64,000 nt of DNA from Zhengitettix transpicula (Eukaryota; Arthropoda; Insecta; Orthoptera; Tetrigidae), in contig CM073590.1 in the NCBI GenBank assembly GCA_037074705.1, positions 207,682,746-207,746,745 on the forward strand, read 5' to 3'. The notes beneath the pieces were generated by a model, which was given only the letters and a program-made list of their open reading frames with translations, had not been told where the DNA came from and searched no databases. Both the position numbers and the translations under genes were made by a program. Every line of letters begins with the position of its first letter. Positions within the stretch are counted from its first letter, which is position 1. Below, one piece after another: positions 24,986 through 37,016 of this stretch.

Positions 24986-27339
24986 ATTTATTGGATTGCC
25001 TCATAATTTTAATCGCTGCAAATAATATGTTATAATTTTTAGAAGCATATATTTTGTCGATTAAGCTTTCGGAAAAGCCGGCGCCAAGTTCTTCTGAAAA
25101 AAAAAAAAATTTTTGTAAAATTACTTCAAGGCAATTTGAACCGTACCAATAGTTTTGTTCGTGAAAAATAGATTTAAATATATTCTGAATGTGCTGAATA
25201 TCTATTAATATATACCCTCCAGACATCACATTATCCAAACTGTTCTTGGAACATGGTCCAATGTCGGTATAATTTTGAAAAAAAATTCTAACTACAATCG
25301 GAACTTGACTACTAAAACATATTCGGATGCTTCTTCTACATATAAATGGTTATAAAAGAATGAATTATTATTTCCTGTGACTGATATAAAAAATTAATAA
25401 CAACACTAAGTCATAGTAAATTTTCAGTAGTTCTTTAACTAGAAAAATACTTATTTCAAATATTAATTAGTTGTGTTTTTCTATATATTTCTTACAATTA
25501 CTAAACCTTATATACATTAATTGCGAGTACTTTTTCCTCAATGAAGAAGTAACGGAAAAATAAATTAAATTATATACACACTTAAGAAATAGACATTTCG
25601 CTGAAGCATCGCCTATATTTTATTTCCACAAACGAATAATTTGTTGTTTGGTTAAAAACAGCGACAATTGTTCCAGAAAGGACGAGGAATACGCTCCAGC
25701 CCACGGAATCATAGAAACCGTGTTCGAGTATGAGTTTCGCAAAGATCAATTTGAAAAACAACGGTTGTACAATATATCTATTTGTAGTCCTGGTTATTAC
25801 GCAAGTTGACAATGATATTATGGTCTTTGGTAAAGATACAGTCAGGTATTTTTAATTTTCCATGAAAATTGTGAAAGAGTGAAGGGAGGTCGAAATAATC
25901 GTTTTACGCAGTCCTTCAGGGAATACGATTCCAGTACTCCTGTAAAAAATAACCTACTAATTTCTGTTTATTCCAGATTATTGGCTATCAATTTCTTTGT
26001 ATCTGGCATAACTATACACTCATCTGTCCACGCTATTAGATAAGCTCATAAGACAGCTTTCATCAAACATCTGTTGAAATTTAGCTCCGTAAATTCTAAT
26101 TATTTTTTTCCAATGAGTACGCAGATAATACCAAACAAATAAATGGTTGTGTCTTGCTTAATTAAACAAAGACCGTATATTAAAGGAACGGAATTCAATA
26201 TTATCTGAAGTCAAGAAGACGACATATTTAAAAACGGAATTTCATATAAAACGTCGTTGTTGCTTATTAAATGAAATATAAACTTTTTTAGTTCTTAGGA
26301 AAATCCGTTGTGTGATCGTTCACATGGAGGTGCTGGAGCGTTTTTATCGCGGCTTGCGTGAATTTAAAGTCTAGACAGCGGTGACGCTGTTGAAATCCTG
26401 CAGGACATTATCTGCAAGCTACTACGGCTATGTGTTCCCTTGTTTGCCGAAGTAATTTCACAGTGCATAAGTATGTATGAGTGAGTGGGAGATTATGAAG
26501 GAAAGAAGAGGGAGTGACGCAACTACACGTAATATCTAATCAACATAAAATCACTCGCTTCATCTTTTACCATGCGTTCCGCATCCTTCCACCAATGAAC
26601 TTACAAGATTCACCGCTCTTGTCCTACCTTTCCTTTTCATTGCGTCACTTTCTACATCCTCTTCCCATATGTAGGTGTCATTACAACGTCCTAGAATTTG
26701 TTTCGTAACTGACAAAGTCGTCGTTGTGTGGATATTAATCACAATTAGAATGGCCATAGACCTCCAATAATACTGATTCAAAGTCGTTGGAATAGTGATT
26801 AAAGTACGTTCTGGAGGAGCAAACTTGTTATGTACCATTTGGATTTATGGATAAAACTCTTCCAAACTTGTAGATACAATCCAGATATAGTCCTCCACTT
26901 TCCACCTTGGATGTAATAAGGTGAATAATTTCAATAACTAAAGACTTTAGATAAGACTGTCAGGGTGTCCGATCTCACGGGCTGGACAAGTGTCCAAGAT
27001 TCTTAACGTTACGGTCAACTTTTTGCTCAAATATTTGTCTACATTGTAGACTATTAATATTATATGTCTGTATTTTTTTCTTCACGCGCCACTTATTGTT
27101 CCAGTTTCAAGATTATTTACATAATAATTTTTTAATCCTTATCGTCCTGTCTATAAGAAAGTGCACTGATAGCTTTCTATAAAAAGAGCAAAATAATTGT
27201 CCAGGTAATTGGAACGTTTGCCATTAAATCTCAATATGCATTGGATTGCAGTTTTATATTGCCAAATACTTTCTTACGACTCCATATAACAACAATAAAA
27301 CATTTATTTATATCTTCTAATAAATAAAATAGATTGTTT
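24986..27339. other. AT-rich sequence, nothing recognised
   Basis: About 2.3 kb without recognisable gene, RNA or repeat. Frames of 64-92 codons occur but show no motif. Confidence 0.45.
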
Positions 27340-28016
27340 GTTTGTGGGTTTGTATGTATAAATGTTCCGCATACAAATCTACACCCGTGGAGCAAATTTG
27401 ACCAAATTTGATCCAAGTGTCCCTTTCTAACCGGAAACAAACACTGTGGGGGGGGGGGGCACGTCTACTAGCCCCACATGATCAAACGGCCGATATTTGC
27501 GTCGGATAAATATTTTTATGGGTCAATAAGATTAATAGTGTTCCTCCGGCCTTGTTTGATATATATTTTTAACACCTTCAATAGGACGGAAGCACACTTA
27601 CTGGGGGTGTGGTGGGGCGTTACACTAAAATAAGGCAAAAACAAACAAGATTGGAGTCGAATCCTTGGTTATGGATGTCGCTGAGTTTAACTATGACAAT
27701 CCTGGCACCCACAATTACAATATTTTAATCAAAACATACATTGATTTTAATGTTTTTGTGTATCTTTTCGCTGATATAATTTTTTTCTCATTACAGTATG
27801 TTACCCAAAGTATTCGGAAGAGTTTGAAAACAACCGATATTTGAGTCGAATCCGGGGTTATGGATGTTGCTTAATTTAATTATGACAACCCTGGAACCCA
27901 CTATTACACTATTTTAATCATAACATACACTGATTTTCATGGTTTTGTGTATATTTTCGCTGATATAAATTTTTATCATTACAGTATATTGCCCAAAGTA
28001 TTCGGAAGAGTTGGAT
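27340..28016 (+). repeat. Dispersed repeat family B, copy with ~188-bp tandem duplication
   Basis: Matches the 9.6-kb copy through GCATACAAATCTACACCCGT, AAACACTGTGGGGGG, AAACGGCCGATATTTGCGTC and GGTTATGGATGTCGCTGAGT. The 3' part is then duplicated in tandem. GAGTCGAAT occurs at 27654 and 27843, and TATTCGGAAGAGTT at about 27811 and 27999, so the unit is about 188 bp. Each unit ends its AT-rich part with a pyrimidine-rich TCATTACAG resembling a 3' splice site, though nothing else supports splicing. Confidence 0.75.
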
Positions 28017-29439
28017 GATCATGTATTTTTGGATTCCTACATTCTATATTTCATCGAGGTAGTTTTAATGCATAATTTTAGTTCTTTTCCGTTATTCTTC
28101 GGTGTAAAGTCAACAAAACCAAGATTTAGGACGTCCGCCTATTAGTTAAAAGTTAAATGATCGATTTTATATCGCTAAGAACCTTTACATAATAGTTATA
28201 CAGATCCGTGCAAAGTTTCACTGAAACACATTCTCATGTAAAAAGCAAATAAATTTAACGAGTCAGACAGGATAGATTTAATCTGTTTCTGATACCCTGA
28301 AGCATGAAACGTAAATATATATTCAAATCACTCGATTGTAAGTAATATACAGACAAAAATGCAATTTTATTTAAATTAATTTCTTGGAAAAATGCGGACA
28401 TGGAGCAATGAGAAGAAACTTGATTGGATAATAAGATTAAAAAATACATTATATCTTAATTTTACAAATATTCTCCCAGTAATTTTCTTTCTGTACTTCT
28501 TAATCTTTTTAAATTAATAGAAAATAATTAACATTGTTCGATAGATGTTTGTTCTTGCTTTTGTAGATCTATAATTCATATAAAGGGCCTTCGAATAATG
28601 GTTTCACTGTGTTGTTTGAATTTCTATGTAAACTGAATCGTTTATTTATTCTAAAGGAGATATCCTGGAAGTGTGGGTGTACCTTTTTATCTACTTCGTT
28701 TGTTTGAAAATAAGGAAGCATTTAAAGCATGAAATATTACTTCTAGTGCTTTTCTCCGATTTATTGTATCAATAAATTCGTTTCGCGCTCTTTCCCGATA
28801 TGTCACATGCCGACACGACGACGTCCTGATATAAATTTCCGTCTGTCGTTAACGTCCGTAAATCACTAGTGAGCAAGGATACACGAGGAGGAGTTTTCGT
28901 GAATCGTGGAGGACGACACGCCACTTCCGGTGATGGCGATGGCGACAGCGATGGCACGGGTTCACCATGAATAGCCATTGTGTGGAGGCGAGCTGGCCTT
29001 GAGCTGGAGTGTGCCATGCAGCGGTCATTTACACCAGCGAAGAAAGTCAACTCAAGGAAAAATTTTATCTGGAGCCAGCGCGGACATTGTCTGCGATAAC
29101 CTCCTTCGCAGAACAAAACAACGTGAGCTGGGCCTTTTCTTGGCACTTCCATTTTTGGCTGGGCTCTCGAATTCAACACGCATTCCACGTTGCAGCCTTT
29201 AATACTTTTCGTTTCATATCCTTAGTATTTGTATAGCACTAATATTCTCTAATATTCTCCACCCTAATCTCATAAGTACGATACAGGATCTAATATGGTT
29301 TTAAAAAGTAACAAATAACATGTTCTTAGCAAAGATCAGCGAACAAATAAAGTGATTCGTCAATGTTACAACCAATAAGATTCGATTTTAATCTGTCAAG
29401 AATATTTACCAACCTTTCCAATCACTTTTACACAGAAGA
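28017..29439. other. Unassigned sequence with a GC-rich island
   Basis: AT-rich to about 28770, then a GC-richer island at 28780-29200 with a 139-codon minus-strand frame (28769-29188) and 74-75-codon plus-strand frames. None has a motif I recognise. The contrast in base composition makes this one of the better places for an exon or promoter in the window, but there is no direct evidence. Confidence 0.35.
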
Positions 29440-29744
29440 AACATGTGTGGATGAGTATTATAAAAAATACGGAGATCCCAGGAATGCAATTGCATTATAC
29501 AAAATTTTATTACTCTCGACTGTTCCGTCGTGTTGAAAGCGCTTATTGATAGTCGGAGAAGTATACGAAAAATATTACGCAAACAAATCATGTGAGGATG
29601 AGTATTACCGAAAATACGGAGATCACACACAGGACTGCAATTGCATTATACGAAATTTTATTACTCTCGACCGTTCCGTCGTGTTGAAAGCGCTTACTGA
29701 TAGTCGGAGAAGTATACGAAAAATATTACGCAAACAAATCAGGA
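29440..29744 (+). repeat. Two-copy tandem duplication, unit about 150 bp
   Basis: CATGTGTGGATGAGTATTA at 29442 recurs as CATGTGAGGATGAGTATTA at 29589, and CAAACAAATCA recurs at 29580 and 29731. Offsets are 147 and 151 bp, with high identity, so the duplication is fairly recent. A 111-codon plus-strand frame (29546-29881) begins in the first unit and covers the second; its basic C-terminal part has no clear homologue in my memory. Confidence 0.85.
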
Positions 29745-32700
29745 GGAGTGGACCTAGAAGAAGGAGACCTGAAGGTCAAACTAGAAAGCGGTGGACGCCA
29801 AAGTCATGGGCAGTCCATGAAGGACAGAAGATGATAATGAAGCAAACCGTTCTGGATTTACTAATTAACAAAATCCGTTGATTTAGGACAGAATGTTTCA
29901 GACTGGTCATCGCAATTGTTAATATAAAGTCACATAATACTTGCTAAATAATTATAATATTCCAAGCGTCATTATCTATTAACAAGAATAATTTTATTGT
30001 TCTCCGCTTAAGACCACGACGAGGTTCGTAAATCTGGCTATTTTTCCATTTAACTTAATCAATGCAACGTGCTTTAATCAGTAAAAATACAAACTCGATT
30101 ATTCCTCAACTAAACTCAAATCATTTATTTAACTCAATTCTAACGGTAGTTTCTCAAATGAGGACGAACCGAAATCCAAATGTTCCGGATGAACTATCAT
30201 GACATACCAGCATTATGGCATTACGTTCTGGAAAATACGAAAACAAATTACTGGCGCTTAGATTAGTAATAGAATAATGTTCAAATGTGAATTAGTAATG
30301 TTTTGACGAATTTCCTCGTGAGAAATTATGTAGAATAATAAGATAAAATAGCCAAATGATAGTCAAAATTAACTGATGATATAAATACCACACTTGTTTG
30401 TTAAATTTGTTTAAATAATCACTTCATTTTATCTGACATTTGGCTAGTTTATCTTTATATTTCAAAACAGACGTATTATATTTACATAAATTGTATAGAA
30501 ACTGGCAAATGCTAGTCCTAGACCTATGTACGAAACAGGTATTGCTGATGTAATAATATTCTACTTGCCTGCTTGAATTCCGTAATCTTCACAAATTATA
30601 GGAATTAATATTTGTGATTACGTAAATTACAGTCACGGTGACTTAAAGATTTAATTACTCAGTTAAGACCATTAGAGGAATAACCATGCCGTCACAAAAA
30701 AAACAGTATTTTTAGAAATTTATCAGTTCCACGTATATCTACTAGAGACTGTCTGCTTTGTAAATAAGAATATAGATTTATTCGAAATCAATAAGAGTAA
30801 TACAAGAACATCCAACAACATACACCTAATCCATCAAACGCTAAACAATTTATAAATCAGATTGAATTATATTGGAAACATGTTGCACAATCCCAGAAAT
30901 AAAATGGTATTCAATAGGCTTCAGGACCAATGTAAAAAAGCTACTACAAAATTATTTTATTCCACTGAGGAGTTCCTAAATGCCAAATTACATCTCCCCT
31001 TCTAACATAATGTATTTATTATATTGTAGACATACAAAAAAGGCGTTGTTTTAGATTAACTCCTACGTGATCATTTTAATTAGATTTTAAGTATGCTTGG
31101 CTTGTTAAATACATCTCACATGCCTGATGAACCCATAAAATATTCATATTATTATTATTATTATTATTATTATGAGGTCTACTGCGTTAGAGGCATAAAA
31201 TTTCTAAATTTGACCAGTGCCCGATGTTTGTTAGGCTACTACCGCATACAAAAAGATGAAAAAAAAATTAAATCTGAAGGACTCGTAGGATCTCGAGTGA
31301 GTTTGCTGTTGCATCTATAGCCACTTTTTATCCCTACAGTACGAACATGGCTCCTACTCCTTGGACTGCCGAGACGACTGTCAGACTGTCACGTTACATG
31401 ACACATTCTGGATTTAGGAGTGACACGTTTCTCCCTCAACCTCAACCTTAACCCCAGTTTTCGTGACCAGAGTACGAACATGGCACGCTGCGCATTTATA
31501 ATATGATAAATAATTTTGTCTTCTTAATTCGTTCTTTCACAGATTAGAAACATTTGGACAATTCAGAGCGAGAAAAATACTCCAGGTGTTTGTTAGTACA
31601 GATTGGAGATAATTACGGGAAGAATAAAATATTAACCCAGGAGTTTCGAAAGGTGAAATATTATTATTATTCGGAATACAAAGAAAGTGTAGTACTAATA
31701 ACTTACTTTGTCAAGACCGAGAGAAGGTTATAATATTGGCGAAATTGTTGGCACAATATTGATTTTGAACAGTCGACGTATGTCAAGGTGGCGGTGAAGT
31801 GACGTGTTTTAGATACCATTGTGGTAAGCGTCGTATCGGCCAATAATACCACTTATCTTATCTACAAGAGAGTCAAGAGAAAGGGTTGAACGAACCTCCT
31901 TTCGAGTCAAGGCCTTATGATCAACTTGAAATATGTGCCAAGTTCAGCTTAAGAATAGACGACTTACATCGTTCCACCATTAAGAGACGAATTCATTCCG
32001 GTTTCATTGCTAGCCTTGAATCGCATTACGAGTAAAAGTATGAACGCTTTTCCTTTGTTTCATGTCGTCGGTGTTTCGCTATGTTCCGAATCACAAACTA
32101 GAATGAATTTCATGACATTGTTGCCAATACAACTAATCGCTAATTAACGTAGATAGCACGGGTAAGTAGGAATGAGAGCTTCAATAACCTTGTAACCTAA
32201 AACATGGAAAATAGTAGACTGAGATTTAGAATACCTCACTTCCAAATGTGAACCATTAAACAGATGGTAAAACATTTTATGTTATCTTAACATCCTTACA
32301 GGGAAATTCATTAATAAATGCATTGTGAAAGGAATTCTAAGACACATGTTTTTTTTTATTTCCATACTTGAAAAACAAAGGAATACTTTTTAATGAAAAC
32401 ACAGTTTGTGGCCAACTGAATAAACATTAACAAAACGTTAATGTACTTCTGCTCGAGTTCACATTAATTTAATTCGTTACTAATATTTCATTACATTCAT
32501 TATAATCAAAAACATTGCGCATTTATCCTCAATTTCTTTCTTTGTCCATTGTGATTAATTTCATAACTGTGCGCGTTTTCACCGTCATCATCAGATATTA
32601 TTCCCATTATTTTTAAACTTTTAAACATTAAAAAAGTTCTAATAAATATTTATACGATTTAGACCTAATTCTGGTTTGATATTTTTCGTGTATTTCGCCC

Positions 32701-33284
32701 ATGCTCTCATTTCTTTCCATAACGTTTTCTGACTCAATATTTCTTGACTACACAACATCATTATTGGGGACAGTAATGAGGAATGATACAAATGTATCTT
32801 ACAAACGCATTTAAATATAAATTGATTGCATAAAAGCCTGAATTAATCGACTTCCCCATTAACTGAGCAAAACACTTGAACTGTCTCGTGTAAAAATAAG
32901 ATCAACATATTTACCCGAGAGCTAAAACTAGTAAATTGTAACATTTAATATCAACGATGCTGGAATAAAATCTCATTTTCTCGGTTAATCTTGCAGTCCA
33001 TAGGTTGTACAGATTATACTACTGTTTGAGTTCCACATTGATACGGCCGTTACATGATTTTAATATGTCCATGTACCAACGTTATTTATTGTGCAGCCGC
33101 AATCTGATTTTCTGAAAGAAATAACTTCAATCTTGTTTAAAACTCTATCACATTATTAATATGTCATTTTAACTGATAATTGACCTTTTGAATCTTATCT
33201 CGCAAACGTATTTCAAAATAAGTTTGCTATCTACCTGATGTTTGTAATATTTCACAACTTCAATTTGGAACTAACGGTCAAAAG

Positions 33285-33287
<3 letters not shown>
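29745..33287. other. AT-rich sequence with one trinucleotide repeat
   Basis: No gene or repeat family recognised. An (ATT)n microsatellite lies at 31147-31174. AGTACGAACATGGC occurs at about 31340 and 31470. ATAAATACCACAC at about 30380 resembles the flank of the hammerhead-like repeats at 24.2k and 44.2k. Confidence 0.4.

Positions 33288-33339
<52 letters not shown>
33288..33339. repeat. (TA)n microsatellite
   Basis: About 26 TA units directly abutting the start of an LTR-like element. Comparable TA tracts flank the other LTR remnants of the window. Confidence 0.95.
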
Positions 33340-33341
<2 letters not shown>

Positions 33342-34304
33342 CAGCGACCACTAATGTGTATAATGAAAGGATTTTTTTAAAATTTCTTTAATATTTGTAT
33401 TGTCAGCGTAATATTATGGCCCAGGTATTGTTGAAATAGTCAGCGTTGCTTAAGAATGTGGAGTATTCAGACGTATTATTGTCATCAATGTAAGATGTGG
33501 AAAAGCTTTGAAGTCTTCGATATGAATTGAGACAAAAAAGTTGAGTCCGCGTTCGAGGAGAAGAGAAATCGTCGAGGGCGAGGTGGGTGAAATTGGGCCC
33601 CTGTATGTGTTGGAGAAGTATAGGATTTATTGGAGGTTGTAAAATTAAAAGTCGACGAAAGCAAAGACGGGTATTAAAAGTATTGGAATGAGAATTTGAA
33701 CAAGTTAGGAGTGAACTGTAAGGAACGTAGTACTGGATTTGATTGTACTGGTATGGTAATGTGGAAATTTGGTTTGTTGTGTTGATTTAGGTTGTGAACT
33801 GTGAAATACCATGGCCTGTCAATTAAAAATATTTTTAAATTATTGGTGAAGTGAATAAGTAGTTTTTATGAGAACTGCTCTGATTATTTGGTACTACGAA
33901 ATTTCCATTGCAAATATAGTATAAAATTGCATACCGTCAGATTTCTTTACATTTCTTAAAATGTCATCAAAGTTCTTTATATTTTTATATACTTTTCCTA
34001 TTTTAACATTTCTCTTATAAATTAAATTCATTATTTTGTAAAAATTTGGTTTTTCTTTAATTCGGTTATAATTGCGGATTAGAGGCCCGATATGGCACCC
34101 TGAAGATTTTAAGAAATTCAATAAATCTGTGGCATATTTGTAAAAATTTTGTACAAAATCCACCTAAATATGAATTTGTAATAAACGTTTTGGGCTAAAA
34201 TTTAATTGTATAAATTATTTCATTTATCTGTAATTTACTTATCACGTTAATTGGCCGCAACGTGGATGTTTTGTTTATATCTTTAAATTGATTACCACGA
34301 TACA
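33340..34304 (+). mobile_element. LTR-retrotransposon remnant (LTR plus PBS-like end) in (TA)n
   Basis: The unit starts TGCAGCGACC directly after a (TA)n tract and ends ...GATACA directly before another (TA)n (34305-34317). About 55 bp from its end stands TGGCCGCAACGTGG (34252-34265), resembling the tRNA-Lys primer-binding site seen at 19.95k and 42.6k. The layout (LTR-like 0.9 kb, PBS, short tail, TA tract) equals that at 48.94-49.93k. Internal gag/pol sequence is absent. An 89-codon frame inside (33894-34163, minus) shows no motif. Confidence 0.5.
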
Positions 34305-34317
34305 TATATATATATAT

Positions 34318-35677
34318 TGTGATGATGTATTAGGATTTATGTAAGTGATGTGAGTTTTTGTTCAGTCATTATTTAAATCTAAATTATATTCTGAGCCAAG
34401 AGTTTCTTCATGTATTAATAAATTTTCGACCATTTGCCTCTTAATGGGAGACGCTCTCTTGGAATCGATTTCGAATTTGTTTCAACTCTTTCGATTCCAT
34501 TTAATTATCAATTGCATTTCTTTTTGATGCTCGACATTAAGCAGTGATTTACACCCAGTTAGTTCCGTTTCATTAACGTGTTCCTTGCGCAATCTGAAGT
34601 GTTCTTGCTTGAAATCAAAACAGTTGATCTGCAATCCGGTTCTCTGGGCTGAATCTCCACTTCGTCAAATTATGCCATTGATTTTTTTTTTAGATGAAAG
34701 TCACCCCTACATATGCTAATGGGGATCGTAGGTCGCCACAACCGTCCTCGTGTAGGACCGGCACGCTTGTCCTCGTAATCATTCCAGATTTCTGTCCCAT
34801 GACCCGCTGGAGCAACCCGACCAGTTCACTGCGGCCTCAAACCGTCGATCGGTGTTCACCCTATAACCTTCATCTCTGAACACGAGCACGTGGTCCATTA
34901 CGGACAACTTCCAAAGCTGGTTAACGAATAACACCAACAACGCAAGTCCGTTAACAGGAAACTGTCACAAAAGCCTGTAGAGTGTGGTGAATCCGCGAAC
35001 CAACTGACGCCAACAGATCCTGTGTCAACGTAAACGAAAGAGGCTTTCACTATAATAACGTCTAAAATGAGGGGACGTCATATGAATAACATTCAAGTAT
35101 TCGTGCAACGACTTGTCCGCTACTCTGACGAGAAGCATGGATAATAAACAAAAAATTATACTTATTTATACATTTCACATCATACTATATGTTCCACTGT
35201 TTCTTTTATAGACATATAATCCAATCCGGAATTCACAAGTTTTTACACCTGGCCTATTTCGCTCAAACTCTTACATTTCTCGTCCTTATAATATTACAAT
35301 TATTACATTTTTTCCCTTGCTGAAATACCTAAATCTACATTTATTTAATATACTTTCATAATTTTAGGAACCACAAAAATTCATTTATCAGAACTTCCGA
35401 CTTAAATTTTTTAAAGGATGAAACTTTATTTTTTACAAATTTCAATAACCTCTCCAATTATTTTATTATAAGAATAGATTTTGTTTTTTATTATAATTTT
35501 ACTTTTTACAGCAATTTATAAAGCACTGTGTTGTCTGCTTACGTGCCAAACATGTCATTTATATATGTGATTTGTACACCAAAATTGATAAATTCCCCAT
35601 CGCCTTGATTCAATACAACAAAATTTCTTCACTGTTATCCGATGTATTTCAGAACCTTTCCATCTCTGTATTCTGTA
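34318..35677. other. Unassigned, with GC-richer patch
   Basis: A GC-richer patch at about 34695-35060 starts right after a T-run plus AG that could serve as a 3' splice site. It has a 61-codon plus-strand frame (34694-34879) and a roughly 49-codon minus-strand frame (about 34688-34835). Neither is recognised. The remainder is AT-rich and featureless. Confidence 0.35.
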
Positions 35678-35690
35678 TGGTTGTGTAGGT

Positions 35691-36322
35691 TTTTTTTAGG
35701 GCAACAGGCTACATGAGGGTAATCCACGTTGGACAACACCCCTTTAATAGCATAGGAAGGGATTTGAAAGGCGGGATGCGGAAGGGTAGAGGAAGGTAGC
35801 CAAGGGTTAACTAGGGCCCCCGAACTATATTTTAAGTATCTTACCCGGCATTCGCCTAAATAAATACAGGTAGGTCGGGCATTGGGTTCTTGTCCCACGC
35901 CCTTCCGATAGCGGGAGAGGAGTTTTCTGTGGGGACGCAGCATTCCCTTCTCCGTGCCTCGACCAGTTTAGGAGGCAGCTGACCGACTATTCCAATGGGA
36001 ATAGCGGACAACTCTTACCGTATGCCCAAGGTCTGTGACCCCGGAACATACACCTCTCAAAACAGGCCGAGGTTCCTCGGCTTGTGGGAACCTTAGTTCA
36101 AAAACGGAGAGGAAAAGGCATATCCAAAGGTAGCCCCTTCGTACCTCTCCTAAAAGGTTCTGCCTGCGAGAGAACATCCCTCTCGCAGGCTTGGACTTTT
36201 CCAAAAAGGCATCCCCAAAAGGTAGCCCCTTCGTATCTCTCCTACAAGGTTCTGCCTGCGAGAGAACATCCCTCGCAGGTACTGTCTGCGAGAGAATAGC
36301 CCTCGCAGACCGTATCCTGTTG
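35691..36322 (-). repeat. SL element, full length, with 13-bp target-site duplication
   Basis: The minus-strand copy has its A tail at 35691-35697 and its 5' end near 36312-36322. Perfect 13-bp direct repeats TGGTTGTGTAGGT flank it at 35678-35690 and 36323-36335. The 5' region has three stem-loops (36164-36188, 36256-36278, 36285-36309), and a roughly 92-bp module (GGTAGCCCCTTCGT..stem-loop) is duplicated, at 36129 and 36221. The 196-codon minus-strand frame across its 5' end and the adjacent LINE is not meaningful. The insertion lies just upstream of a LINE 3' fragment. Confidence 0.92.
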
Positions 36323-36344
36323 TGGTTGTGTAGGTAAGTAAGAC

Positions 36345-36745
36345 ATAATTTTAAAAGTTTTACTTTCAATACTAGAGTATGCCTCATCAATCTGGGACCC
36401 TGTTTACAAGGCACAAATTCAATATTTAGAGAAAATTCAGAAAAAGTTGTTAAGAATTCTCGTTGAAACTTCGCGATACACCTTAGACACGCCACACGAC
36501 GAGCATCTAGAAAGATACAATATAAAGAAACTTTCAACCAGACGTGAGCGAGCGTCAATCCTATTTTGTCTACAAGCTGTGTAATAGTAAAATTGATGGT
36601 AATACATTGTTATCCTATGTCAATTTTCGTTTACCATCGTTTACCAACAGACTCCAGCAATTATTTTATTACACTAATAATAAATCAATAACCGCCTCAA
36701 AGGTTCCAATGCACAGAACGACTTCCCTATATAATTAATTACCAC
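36345..36745 (+). pseudogene. LINE (CR1/Jockey-type) ORF2 C-terminal fragment
   Basis: The plus-strand translation from 36357 gives VLLSILEYASSIWDPVYKAQ, then an IQYLEKIQKKLLRIL segment and a STRRERASILFCLQ segment. After a frameshift near 36580 come KIDGNTLLSYVNFRLPSF and SKVPMHRTTSLYN. This is the characteristic region after the reverse-transcriptase domain of CR1/Jockey-group non-LTR elements (LEYAS.VW, IQ+KFLR, RR, NFR.PS pattern). The catalytic RT palm lies further 5' and is missing. The frameshift shows that the copy is dead. Confidence 0.82.
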
Positions 36746-36990
36746 TTCAAATATATTTATTCCACTTGAATTCCCTATAAACCATTGCGTATCCATTCAA
36801 GGAGATCCGAAATAAAATTAGGTTCTATTATATAACAAAAGTAATCTGACAAAAATGGTATAAATTGTATATATTATATTGTATAAACATATTATGTAAC
36901 ATTTTATTCTATATAAACGTGTAAAAAATTCATGGTAACTACGTAATTGGGCGAGCGTCTGTGTAGTACCTACAAATAAATAAATAATGT
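36746..36990 (+). mobile_element. LINE 3' UTR and AAAT-type tail
   Basis: AT-rich sequence directly downstream of the LINE ORF fragment ends at ACCTACAAATAAATAAATAA (36970-36989), a short tandem A-rich repeat typical of a LINE 3' terminus. It defines the 3' end of the insertion; the 5' end is truncated or lost. Confidence 0.6.
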
Positions 36991-37001
36991 ATAAAGTAAC
37001 T

Positions 37002-37016
37002 ATATATATATATATG
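37002..37016. repeat. (TA)n microsatellite
   Basis: Short TA run just downstream of the LINE tail. It is followed by TGTTGTAAATTT, which could be another LTR start, but nothing further supports that. Confidence 0.85.

Noticed and set aside
27780..27797. Splice-acceptor-like TTTTTTCTCATTACAG in repeat family B
   Set aside because: No donor or coding exon is associated with it, and it is present twice only because of the tandem duplication.
35968..36558. 196-codon minus-strand frame, the longest in the window
   Set aside because: It runs across the 5' half of an SL element and antisense to a LINE fragment, crossing the TSD. It is a chance fusion of two repeats.
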